Below, in pieces: positions 6,669 to 12,493 of a stretch of DNA of 14,755 nt (within the stretch, counting starts at the first letter, position 1; every line of letters starts with the position of its first letter). Source of the DNA: an uncultured Oscillospiraceae bacterium (lineage in GTDB: Bacteria; Bacillota; Clostridia; Oscillospirales; Oscillospiraceae). A model generated the notes under the pieces. That model ran no database searches. It worked only from the letters and a program-made list of their open reading frames with translations, and had not been told where the DNA came from. The stretch lies in contig CAKTPQ010000034.1 in NCBI GenBank assembly GCA_934591745.1, forward strand, positions 1-14,755, given 5' to 3'. The translations under genes were made by a program, and so were the position numbers.

Positions 6669-7583
6669 ATGAAAGCGGCTCTGGTCATTATGGCGGCGGG
6701 GCTTGGTTCCCGCTACGGCGGCAATAAGCAGACGGACGGCGTAGGCCCCAACGGTGAGATCCTGATGGAGTACGGCGTCTATGACGCGGTGCGCGCCGGG
6801 TTCGACAAGATCGTGTTCATCATCAAGCCGGATATGCTGGAGCTGATGAAGCGACTGTGCGGCGATATGGCAGCGCGGCTGCGGACACCGGAGGGAAAGC
6901 CGGTGGAGGTGTGCTACGCTTTTCAGGATTTTTCCTCCGTGCCGGACTTTTACCGCATCCCGGAGGGACGGACAAAGCCCTTCGGCACCACCCACGCGGT
7001 GCTGTGTACGCGAGAGTTCGTACATGAGCCGTTCTGCGTCATCAACGCCGACGACTACTACGGTGTGGACGCCTACCGCACCATCTACGAGGAGCTGCAG
7101 CGCCTGCCGGAGCGGGGCGCGGCCACCATGGTGGGTTATCTGCTGAAGAACACCGTGACCAAGTACGGCACAGTGTCCAGGGGCGTGTGCCATGAACGGA
7201 ACGGGTATCTCACGGACATCCATGAGACGCTGAAGATCCGCCTGCGGGAGGACGGCACCATCGGCGACGAGGACAGCGGTGTGCTGCTGGAGCCGGACAC
7301 GGTGGTGTCCATGAACTTCTGGGGCTTCATGCCGTCGATATTCGGCGAGATGGAGCGGTATTTCGCGGACTTCCTGCGGTACGAGGCCGGGGAGAACAGC
7401 AAGGCGGAGTGCCTGCTGCCCAACATGGTGGGGGAGCTGCTGCGGGAGAGCCGGCTGTCGGTGTCCGTGCTGCAGTCCAAAGACCGATGGTTCGGCATGA
7501 CGTATCACGAGGACCGGGCGCGGGTGTCCGGCGAGCTGCGGAAGCTGCATGAAGCGGGGGTATACCCGCAGGAATTGAGGTAA
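6669..7583 (+). CDS. Sugar-phosphate nucleotidyltransferase-like protein
   Basis: A 304-residue protein of the NTP-transferase (GT-A-like) fold. The N-terminal nucleotide-binding signature is LVIMAAGLGSRYGGNKQ (GxGxR type). The metal-binding aspartates are in VINADDYYGVDAY, and KPFGTTHAVL matches the loop where related pyrophosphorylases have GTA/GQA. Such enzymes join a nucleoside triphosphate and a sugar phosphate, or transfer a nucleotidyl group, for cell-surface glycan precursors. The exact substrate is not predictable. The C-terminal third lacks the left-handed beta-helix repeats of bifunctional acyltransferases. AGGAGGAAAG precedes ATG 6669. The next gene, a peptidoglycan carboxypeptidase, starts six bases after its stop, supporting an envelope role. 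Confidence 0.8.
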   Translation: MKAALVIMAAGLGSRYGGNKQTDGVGPNGEILMEYGVYDAVRAGFDKIVFIIKPDMLELMKRLCGDMAARLRTPEGKPVEVCYAFQDFSSVPDFYRIPEGRTKPFGTTHAVLCTREFVHEPFCVINADDYYGVDAYRTIYEELQRLPERGAATMVGYLLKNTVTKYGTVSRGVCHERNGYLTDIHETLKIRLREDGTIGDEDSGVLLEPDTVVSMNFWGFMPSIFGEMERYFADFLRYEAGENSKAECLLPNMVGELLRESRLSVSVLQSKDRWFGMTYHEDRARVSGELRKLHEAGVYPQELR

Positions 7584-7589
7584 AGAGCC

Positions 7590-8378
7590 ATGGACGAAAG
7601 AGAACGGAAAAGACAGCGGCGCTATCGGGAGGCCATGCGCAACCGCATCATTGCGGCGGTGTTCCTGGCAGTGCTGATCGTGGGCATCATCTTCATTGTG
7701 AAGGGGTGCAGGGACAAAAAACAGGCCCAGGAGGAGCAGCAGCAACAGGCGGCGGAGGCGCTGGCACGGCAGGATGTGCCCCAAGAGCCGGAGACGCCCA
7801 AGCCGTCGGTGGCGGACAACGAGCTTTTGACGCTGGTGAATCCGTGGAACCAGCTGCCGGAGGACTGGCAGGTGGACCCGGTGGATCTGAGCAACGGCTT
7901 ACAGGTGGATCGCCGGTGCTACGACGCTCTGCAAAGCATGATGGACGCCTGCCGCGAGGCGGGGAATGAGCCGCTGATCTGCTCGGCCTATCGGTCTATG
8001 GAGACGCAGCAGAGCCTGTTCGACGCGAAGGTGGCCAAGCTGGAGGCGGCGGGCAAGAGCCACGACGAGGCGGTACAGGAGACCGCCAAGGAGATCGCGG
8101 TGCCGGGTACCAGCGAGCATCAGCTGGGTCTGACGGTGGACATCGTGGACATGGGCAACCAGAATCTCACGGAGGAGCAGGAAAAGACCCCCACGCAGAA
8201 GTGGCTGATGGCCAACTCCTGGCGGTACGGGTTTATCCACCGCTATCCCAACGGTAAGAGCGACATCACCGGCATCATCTATGAGCCGTGGCACTACCGC
8301 TATGTAGGTAAGGATGTGGCGCAGGAGATCTTCAACAAGGGCATCACGCTGGAGGAGTATCTGGGTGTGACCCATTGA
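7590..8378 (+). CDS. VanY-type D-alanyl-D-alanine carboxypeptidase
   Basis: A 262-residue membrane-anchored zinc peptidase. A very basic start (RERKRQRRYREAMRNR) and one transmembrane helix (about residues 20-37) place the C-terminal domain outside. A Q/E-rich linker (about 41-65) follows. In the VanY/D,D-carboxypeptidase domain the zinc ligands appear as H177 and D184 in SEHQLGLTVD and H235 in EPWHYRY, with catalytic E232; the substrate arginine loop is CSAYRS. The family removes the terminal D-alanine of peptidoglycan stem peptides. No vanRS/vanHAX genes are nearby, so this is likely a housekeeping trimming enzyme rather than glycopeptide resistance. The weak ribosome binding site GAGGT overlaps the upstream stop codon, consistent with translational coupling. 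Confidence 0.9.
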   Translation: MDERERKRQRRYREAMRNRIIAAVFLAVLIVGIIFIVKGCRDKKQAQEEQQQQAAEALARQDVPQEPETPKPSVADNELLTLVNPWNQLPEDWQVDPVDLSNGLQVDRRCYDALQSMMDACREAGNEPLICSAYRSMETQQSLFDAKVAKLEAAGKSHDEAVQETAKEIAVPGTSEHQLGLTVDIVDMGNQNLTEEQEKTPTQKWLMANSWRYGFIHRYPNGKSDITGIIYEPWHYRYVGKDVAQEIFNKGITLEEYLGVTH

Positions 8379-8381
8379 GCG

Positions 8382-8414
8382 CAAAATAAGAGCCGCGGCG
8401 TTTGCCGCGGCTCT
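8382..8414 (-). terminator. Terminator of the asparagine-rich micro-gene
   Basis: A perfect 11-bp GC-rich stem (8389-8399 with 8404-8414, 4-base loop). On the minus strand it is followed by TTATTTT (8388-8382), a U-tract; on the plus strand no T-run follows. It therefore fits the small minus-strand gene, whose stop codon ends at 8431, better than the VanY gene ending at 8378, although it may slow both. Confidence 0.75.
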
Positions 8415-8430
8415 CTGCCTGCGTGCCGGG

Positions 8431-8538
8431 TTACTTGCAGTTCTTGGTGTTCTTCGTGTTCTTGGCGTTCTTGTTGGTGTTCTGGGTATTCTGCTCGTTG
8501 GTGTTCTGCTCGTTCTTGGTGTTTTTGCGCTCCTCCAT
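8431..8538 (-). CDS. Asparagine-rich micro-protein, 35 residues (possible spore-expressed protein)
   Basis: A short gene easily missed by length cut-offs. It begins MEERKNTKNEQNTNEQNTQN and ends with the residues TKNTKNCK. It contains only charged and polar residues (N about a third, plus K, T, Q, E) with repeated KNT/QNT units and one cysteine next to last. Support: GGAGGTG six bases before ATG 8538; a stop codon 16 bases before a minus-strand terminator; and almost every codon ends in G or C like the neighbouring genes. A forespore-like promoter (8590-8619) lies upstream. It has no hydrophobic core and should be disordered. I do not recognise a named family. By composition and promoter it could be a small spore protein, but it matches none of the classical alpha/beta small acid-soluble proteins. 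The opposite strand reads as a false membrane protein. Confidence 0.68.
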   Translation of the reverse strand: MEERKNTKNEQNTNEQNTQNTNKNAKNTKNTKNCK

Positions 8539-8589
8539 GTGGGGCACCTCCTTTTTGTTGACTGGCCGCCGTAGCGGCAGGTACAGCGT

Positions 8590-8619
8590 CAGTATGACCG
8601 GGAATGACGGAAATATGCA
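8590..8619 (-). promoter_or_regulatory. Forespore-type (sigma-G/sigma-F-like) promoter candidate
   Basis: On the minus strand TGCATA (8619-8614) and CATACTG (8596-8590) are separated by 17 bases. This matches the Bacillus sigma-G consensus TGAATA-N17/18-CATACTA at 11 of 13 positions; the -10 region GGTCATACTG also fits the sigma-F pattern GGNNANANTN. No credible sigma-A pair lies nearby. Transcription would start about 45 bases before ATG 8538. Sigma specificity is inferred by analogy with Bacillus. Confidence 0.45.
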
Positions 8620-8640
8620 GGAAAAAATAAAAATTCATGG

Positions 8641-8669
8641 TTGACAAGGGAAGGGAAGTGCGGTAAAAT
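8641..8669 (+). promoter_or_regulatory. Sigma-A promoter of infC-rpmI-rplT
   Basis: A consensus TTGACA (8641-8646) and TAAAAT (8664-8669) are spaced by 17 bases. This is the strongest promoter in the window by consensus. It would start a leader of about 150 bases before infC. Confidence 0.88.
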
Positions 8670-8675
8670 AGCGAA

Positions 8676-8828
8676 GAAAACAAAGAAGGTCGGTGCATCC
8701 GCCTCACCTCCCGCCCCAGGCAAAGAGGTCAACAGCGTCAGCAGAGCGCCCGGATGGGTGGTTTGTGTTGTTGCGCGGATGCGGAGAGCATTCGCGTTTT
8801 TGTTATTTTAGATCGGAGGTGCTTCGGT
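8676..8828 (+). promoter_or_regulatory. infC leader: transcription attenuator (L20-leader-like)
   Basis: The ~150-base untranslated leader carries an intrinsic terminator just before infC and an upstream segment that competes with it. GCATCCGC (8695-8702) is perfectly complementary to GCGGATGC (8775-8782), the left arm of the terminator, so that pairing would act as antiterminator. CATCCG (8696-8701) can instead pair with CGGATG (8751-8756), which would free the terminator. CACCTCC (8705-8711) is complementary to the infC Shine-Dalgarno GGAGGTG (8815-8821). In Bacillus subtilis this operon is controlled by L20 through leader attenuation; I infer the same logic here from position and structure, not from a covariance search. 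Confidence 0.75.
8774..8810 (+). terminator. Leader terminator (attenuator) before infC
   Basis: A 9-bp stem with one G-U pair (8774-8782 with 8788-8796, loop GGAGA) is followed by a T-rich run to 8810. It lies 18 bases before the infC start codon and within its transcription unit, so it must be conditional. Confidence 0.85.
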
Positions 8829-9347
8829 ATTAGCAAGGTACAGCATCAACTGAATGACGAGATCAACGACAAGGAGATCCGATTGATCGGCGAAGGCGGA
8901 GAGCAGATGGGCATCGTGTCCGGTGAAGAGGCCCTGCGCATCGCGGAGGAGCACGGGCTGGATCTGGTGAAGATCTCCCCGCAGGCGACGCCCCCTGTGT
9001 GCAAGCTGATGAACTACGGCAAGTACAAATTCGAGCAGAGCAAGCGTGAGAAGGAAGCCAGAAAGAACCAGCACGTCGTGGAGATCAAGGAGATCCGGAT
9101 GTCTCCGGGCATCGACGTGGGCGACTTCAACACAAAGCTGAAGAACGCTCAGAAGTTCCTGTCCGACGGCAACCGCGTCAAGGTATCCGTCCGCTTCCGC
9201 GGGCGCGAGATGGCGCACACCGACATCGGCCGCGATCTTCTCAATAAGTTTGCAGACCTTTGTACCGAAGTGGCGACCCTCGACAAGGCGGCCAAGCTGG
9301 AGGGACGGAACATGTCCATCTTCCTGTCTCCCAAGGCCGGCAAGTAA
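8829..9347 (+). CDS. infC: Translation initiation factor IF-3 (AUU start)
   Basis: A 172-residue IF-3, full length for the family. It binds the 30S subunit, blocks 50S joining and checks the start codon/initiator tRNA. The N-terminal domain ([60 protein letters not shown]), linker and C-terminal domain ([33 protein letters not shown]) are all present. The start is ATT 8829: it follows GGAGGT by eight bases, no ATG/GTG/TTG exists in frame between the ribosome binding site and residue 27, and the protein begins where homologues do. Opening the frame upstream to ATG 8754 would run through the terminator. AUU starts are known for infC and allow IF-3 to repress its own translation. Confidence 0.95.
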   Translation: MSKVQHQLNDEINDKEIRLIGEGGEQMGIVSGEEALRIAEEHGLDLVKISPQATPPVCKLMNYGKYKFEQSKREKEARKNQHVVEIKEIRMSPGIDVGDFNTKLKNAQKFLSDGNRVKVSVRFRGREMAHTDIGRDLLNKFADLCTEVATLDKAAKLEGRNMSIFLSPKAGK

Positions 9348-9387
9348 CCGCGTTTTCCCAAAGCATCATTTTGGAAGGAGTAATATT

Positions 9388-9585
9388 ATGCCTAAACTGA
9401 AGACCCATAGCGGCGCAAAGAAGCGCTTCAACCTGACGAAATCCGGCAAGGTCAAGAGAGCTCATGCGTTCAAGAGCCACATCCTGACCAAGAAGGACAC
9501 CAAGCGTGGCCGTCGTCTGCGCAGCACCACCTATGCTGACTGCACCACCGAGGCGACCATCCGCAAGATGATCCCTTACAAATAA
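9388..9585 (+). CDS. rpmI: 50S ribosomal protein L35
   Basis: A 65-residue basic protein with the L35 signature [14 protein letters not shown], then [18 protein letters not shown] and a C-terminal IRKMIPYK, which is the usual length and ending. AAGGAG lies seven to eight bases before ATG 9388. It is the second gene of the classic infC-rpmI-rplT operon; a small CCAAA/TTTGG hairpin (about 9359-9374) overlaps the approach to its ribosome binding site. Confidence 0.97.
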   Translation: MPKLKTHSGAKKRFNLTKSGKVKRAHAFKSHILTKKDTKRGRRLRSTTYADCTTEATIRKMIPYK

Positions 9586-9620
9586 GAGACGGAATCGTTA
9601 GAATAGGAGGCAATTGAAAT

Positions 9621-9974
9621 ATGGCACGTGTTAAAGGCGCAATGATGGCGCGTAAAAGAAGAAATAAGACTCTGAAGCTGGCCAAGGGCTACTGGGGCGC
9701 CAAGTCCAAGCACTTCAAGATGGCCAACGAGCAGGTCATGAAGTCCCTGACCTACGCTTATGTGGGCCGCCGCCTGAAGAAGCGGGACTTCCGTCAGCTG
9801 TGGATCACCCGTATCTCCGCCGCCGTCAAGGCCCAGGGCATGAACTATTCCACCTTCATGCACGGTCTGAAGGTCGCCGGCATCCAGATCAACCGCAAGA
9901 TGCTGTCCGAGATGGCGATCAACGATGCCGTGGCGTTCGCCGCCCTGTGCGACATCGCCAAGAAGGCCAACTGA
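9621..9974 (+). CDS. rplT: 50S ribosomal protein L20
   Basis: A 117-residue protein, the typical L20 length. The conserved basic start [30 protein letters not shown] (residues 1-30) threads into 23S r[16 protein letters not shown] and the C-terminal [17 protein letters not shown] region are also typical. L20 is needed early in 50S assembly and in Firmicutes represses its own operon by acting on the infC leader, so the attenuator at 8676-8828 is its likely target. AGGAGG stands ten bases before ATG 9621. A terminator follows. Confidence 0.97.
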   Translation: MARVKGAMMARKRRNKTLKLAKGYWGAKSKHFKMANEQVMKSLTYAYVGRRLKKRDFRQLWITRISAAVKAQGMNYSTFMHGLKVAGIQINRKMLSEMAINDAVAFAALCDIAKKAN

Positions 9975-9983
9975 ACATACACG

Positions 9984-10016
9984 CAGCGCTCCGCTCCGGC
10001 GGGGCGCTGTATTTTT
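9984..10016 (+). terminator. Terminator of infC-rpmI-rplT
   Basis: An 11-bp stem with one G-U pair (9984-9994 with 9999-10009, 4-base loop) is followed by TATTTTT. It starts ten bases after the rplT stop codon. Confidence 0.9.
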
Positions 10017-10069
10017 GCGTGCAAAGCCGGGCCATAGTGCTTTTTTGTGCGGCGGCGGGTAATAAACAG

Positions 10070-10098
10070 TGGAAAAATGAGAAAAGCTCTGCTATAAT
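10070..10098 (+). promoter_or_regulatory. Sigma-A promoter of the flavodiiron gene
   Basis: TGGAAA (10070-10075) and a perfect TATAAT (10093-10098) are spaced by 17 bases, with TGC just before the -10. Transcription should begin near 10105, 35 bases before ATG 10140. Confidence 0.7.
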
Positions 10099-10139
10099 GG
10101 GGCGGAAAAAACGGCGTGGGCCGCGGAAAGGATGATACG

Positions 10140-11489
10140 ATGTACTGCACGAGAAAGGTCAACGACGATTATACATGGGTGGGCGCCGACTGCCGGCGGC
10201 TGGCACTGTTTGAGGGCGTGTTTGGTGTGCCGGACGGCATCAGCTTCAACAGCTATCTGCTGACGGACGAGAAAACGGTGCTGTTCGACACGGCGGACAG
10301 CGCGGTGCGCCGCACGTTCCGGGAGAACCTGATCCACGCGCTGGCGGGACGGGAGCTGGATTACATCGTGGTGCACCACATGGAGCCGGACCACGCGGCG
10401 GAACTGGCCGAGCTGGCCGGGGACTATCCGGAGGCGCAGATCCTGTGCAGCGGCATGGCGAAAACCATGGTGGGGCAGTTCTTCGGACCGGAGCTGGCGG
10501 GCCGCATCACCGTCATCAAGGAGGAGGAGACGCTGTGCACCGGGCGGCACACCCTGCGCTTTGTGGCGGCACCCATGGTCCACTGGCCGGAGGTGATGAT
10601 GACCTACGACGAGACGGACCGGCTGCTGCTGACGGCGGATGCCTTTGGCTGCTTCGGCGCCCTGAACGGGGCACTGTTTGCCGACGAGGTGGACTTCGAC
10701 CGGGACTATCTGGACGAGGCACGGCGGTACTACACCAACATCGTGGGCAAGTACGGCCCGCAGGTGCAGGCGGTGCTGAAAAAGGCCGCGGCGCTGGATA
10801 TTGAGATGCTGCTGCCCCTCCACGGCTTCGTGTGGAGGGAAAACCTGGGCTATTTCCTGGGCAAGTACGACCTGTGGAGCCGCTACGAGCCGGAGGTGCG
10901 GGGCGTGATGATCGCCTACGCCTCGGTGTACGGCGGCACAGAGAACGCCGCCAATGTGCTGGCCTGCCGTCTGGCGGAAAAGGGCATCAAGGTGAAGATG
11001 TTCGATGCGTCGGTGACGCCGGCGTCCTATATCGTGTCCGCGGCGTTCCAGTACAGCCATTTGGTGTTCGCGTCCACCACCTACAATATGGGTATCTTCG
11101 TCACTATGGAACAGCTGCTCCACGACATTGCGGCCCACGCGCTGGCGGACCGGCGGTACGCCCTGATCGAGAACGGTTCCTGGTCACCGGTGAGCGGCAA
11201 AAAGATGCAGGCGCTGCTCTCACCGCTGCAGGGCTGGTCAGAGGTGGAGCCGGTGCTGACGGTGAGATCGGCGCTGCGGCCGGATCAGGACGCGCAGATG
11301 GAGCGTCTGGCAGATGCCATTGCCGCCGACGTGCTGACGGAAAAGACGGAGGAGGATGTTTCCGGCGAGGCCAAGCACCGCTATGTATGCAAGGTGTGCG
11401 GCTACGTCTACGAGGGCGATGAGCTGCCGGAGGACTACAAATGCCCACTGTGCGGCGCGGGCGCGGAATATTTCCGGCAGGAGGCGTGA
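10140..11489 (+). CDS. Flavodiiron protein with C-terminal rubredoxin (FprA/flavorubredoxin type)
   Basis: A 449-residue cytoplasmic redox enzyme that reduces O2 to water and/or NO to N2O, protecting anaerobes. The metallo-beta-lactamase-like domain has all diiron ligands: H80, E82, D84, H85 (HMEPDH), H148, D167 and H228. A flavodoxin domain follows from about 255 (IAYASVYGGTENAANVLA, then ASTTYNMGIF) and binds FMN. After a linker comes a short rubredoxin with C417-x2-C420 and C435-x2-C438 (CKVCGYVYEGDELPEDYKC). This domain is compact like the rubrerythrin rubredoxins, shorter than that of NorV. ATG 10140 is chosen for AAAGGA upstream; a GTG at 10116 is in frame but lies close to the transcription start. 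O2 versus NO preference cannot be read. No terminator follows before the rpsB promoter. Confidence 0.93.
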   Translation: MYCTRKVNDDYTWVGADCRRLALFEGVFGVPDGISFNSYLLTDEKTVLFDTADSAVRRTFRENLIHALAGRELDYIVVHHMEPDHAAELAELAGDYPEAQILCSGMAKTMVGQFFGPELAGRITVIKEEETLCTGRHTLRFVAAPMVHWPEVMMTYDETDRLLLTADAFGCFGALNGALFADEVDFDRDYLDEARRYYTNIVGKYGPQVQAVLKKAAALDIEMLLPLHGFVWRENLGYFLGKYDLWSRYEPEVRGVMIAYASVYGGTENAANVLACRLAEKGIKVKMFDASVTPASYIVSAAFQYSHLVFASTTYNMGIFVTMEQLLHDIAAHALADRRYALIENGSWSPVSGKKMQALLSPLQGWSEVEPVLTVRSALRPDQDAQMERLADAIAADVLTEKTEEDVSGEAKHRYVCKVCGYVYEGDELPEDYKCPLCGAGAEYFRQEA

Positions 11490-11510
11490 CCTGCGGCGAA
11501 AAAAGTGAGA

Positions 11511-11535
11511 ATTTTCCCGTGGAAAATGGGAAAAT
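11511..11535. repeat. Small A/T-rich nested inverted repeat upstream of rpsB promoter
   Basis: ATTTTCC (11511-11517) pairs either with GGAAAAT (11521-11527) or, extended by one base, ATTTTCCC pairs with GGGAAAAT (11528-11535). It lies between the flavodiiron stop codon and the rpsB -35 element at 11540. It lacks a GC core and U-tract, so it is a poor terminator; an operator or UP-like element is possible. Confidence 0.4.
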
Positions 11536-11539
11536 ATCC

Positions 11540-11568
11540 TTGCAAAACGGAGAAAGCCGTGCTATTAT
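11540..11568 (+). promoter_or_regulatory. Sigma-A promoter of rpsB-tsf
   Basis: TTGCAA (11540-11545) and TATTAT (11563-11568) are spaced by 17 bases, with TGC before the -10 (extended -10). Transcription would start near 11575. Confidence 0.78.
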
Positions 11569-11574
11569 ATTTCG

Positions 11575-11677
11575 GTGAATCCGCACAGCTTCGGACTTCC
11601 GGTCGGTGCCGCAAGGTTGGCCGGGGGGAGGAGGAAGCTGGAGGTACAAACTAAAATCAAAAGGAGAAACAACAAAA
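11575..11677 (+). promoter_or_regulatory. Structured rpsB leader, possible S2 autoregulatory site
   Basis: About 100 untranslated bases. CAGCTTC (11586-11592) pairs with GAAGCTG (11634-11640), enclosing CCGG (11599-11602) that pairs with CCGG (11621-11624) and G-rich internal loops. The stem ends about 20 bases before the AAGGAG ribosome binding site (11661-11666). Repression of rpsB-tsf by S2 is known in other bacteria; here the idea rests only on the fold and position. Confidence 0.45.
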
Positions 11678-12409
11678 ATGGCAAATCAGAACGTCGTATC
11701 CATGAAGGCCCTGCTGGAGGCCGGTGTACACTTCGGTCATCAGACCCGCCGCTGGAACCCCAAGATGGCTCCTTATATCTACACCGAGCGCAACGGCATC
11801 TATATCATCGACCTGCAGAAGACCGTGAAGAAGCTGGAGGAGGCCTATGCTTTCGTGCGTCAGCTGTCTGAGAACGGTCAGTCCCTGCTGTTCGTGGGCA
11901 CCAAGAAGCAGGCGCAGGAGGCCATCAAGGACGAGGCTACCCGCTGCGGTATGTACTACGTCAACGCTCGTTGGCTGGGCGGCATGATGACCAACTTCAA
12001 GACCATGCGCACCCGTATCGACCGTCTGAACCAGCTGAAGACCATGCAGGCCGACGGCACCTTCGATATGCTGCCCAAGAAGGAAGTCATCAAGCACCTG
12101 GGCGAGATCGAGAAGCTGGAGAAGTATCTGGGCGGCGTGAAGGAAATGAAGAAGCTGCCCGGCGCACTCTTCATCGTGGATACCCGCAAGGAGCGCAACG
12201 CCATCGCCGAGGCGCACCGTCTGGGCATTCCCGTTGTGGCCATTGCCGATACCAACTGCGATCCCGACGAGATCGATTACCCCATCCCCGGTAACGATGA
12301 TGCCATCCGCGCCATCAAGCTGATCGCTTCCGTCATGGCCAACGCTATGATCGAGGGCCGTCAGGGCGAGCAGATCGAGGAGGCCGCCGAGGCCAAGGAC
12401 GCCGAGTAA
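11678..12409 (+). CDS. rpsB: 30S ribosomal protein S2
   Basis: A 243-residue S2, close to the usual Firmicutes length. The N-terminal signature [68 protein letters not shown] and the C-terminal [30 protein letters not shown] are all as expected; the last ~20 residues are acidic and variable. S2 joins the 30S head-body junction late, together with S1. I start at ATG 11678, 11 bases after AAGGAG; the frame is open upstream through the leader but homologues begin here. Followed by a terminator and tsf. Confidence 0.97.
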   Translation: MANQNVVSMKALLEAGVHFGHQTRRWNPKMAPYIYTERNGIYIIDLQKTVKKLEEAYAFVRQLSENGQSLLFVGTKKQAQEAIKDEATRCGMYYVNARWLGGMMTNFKTMRTRIDRLNQLKTMQADGTFDMLPKKEVIKHLGEIEKLEKYLGGVKEMKKLPGALFIVDTRKERNAIAEAHRLGIPVVAIADTNCDPDEIDYPIPGNDDAIRAIKLIASVMANAMIEGRQGEQIEEAAEAKDAE

Positions 12410-12435
12410 GTCCAAATAACACCGCGTAATCTCAC

Positions 12436-12464
12436 GGGGCAGGGAAGTGTCCCTGCCCCTTTTT
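12436..12464 (+). terminator. Terminator/attenuator between rpsB and tsf
   Basis: A perfect 10-bp GC-rich stem (12436-12445 with 12450-12459, 4-base loop) is followed by T5 (12460-12464). It lies between two co-oriented genes that normally form one operon. I see no good promoter between it and tsf, so tsf depends on read-through. Confidence 0.88.
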
Positions 12465-12493
12465 CAATCAATATTTTACAGGAGGAAACAAAA

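Noticed and set aside
6393..7784. Minus-strand frame of 463 codons.
   Set aside because: It is antisense to the nucleotidyltransferase gene, whose motifs, promoter and RBS are clear. The protein is H/R/P-rich without domains, a common artefact of GC-rich coding DNA.
7590..8378. VanY-like gene as a sign of vancomycin resistance.
   Set aside because: No vanR/S, vanH, ligase or vanX gene is in the window; VanY-family carboxypeptidases are common housekeeping enzymes in Clostridia.
8402..8644. Plus-strand 80-residue frame that looks like a hydrophobic membrane peptide (FLVFFVFLAFLLVFWVF).
   Set aside because: It is the mirror of the AAC/AAG/ACC-rich minus-strand micro-gene, has no ribosome binding site and starts inside a terminator stem. 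Hydrophobicity comes from GTT/TTC codons opposite asparagine and lysine codons.
8300..8707. Minus-strand 135-residue frame with GGAGGTG before ATG 8698 and an H/Q/E-rich middle.
   Set aside because: It reads the micro-gene in the wrong frame, runs antisense into the VanY gene and crosses both promoters. The apparent ribosome binding site is the complement of the leader's CACCTCC segment.
10092..11138. Minus-strand frame of 348 codons opposite the flavodiiron gene.
   Set aside because: Antisense shadow; it would read through the plus-strand promoter and lacks motifs and a ribosome binding site.
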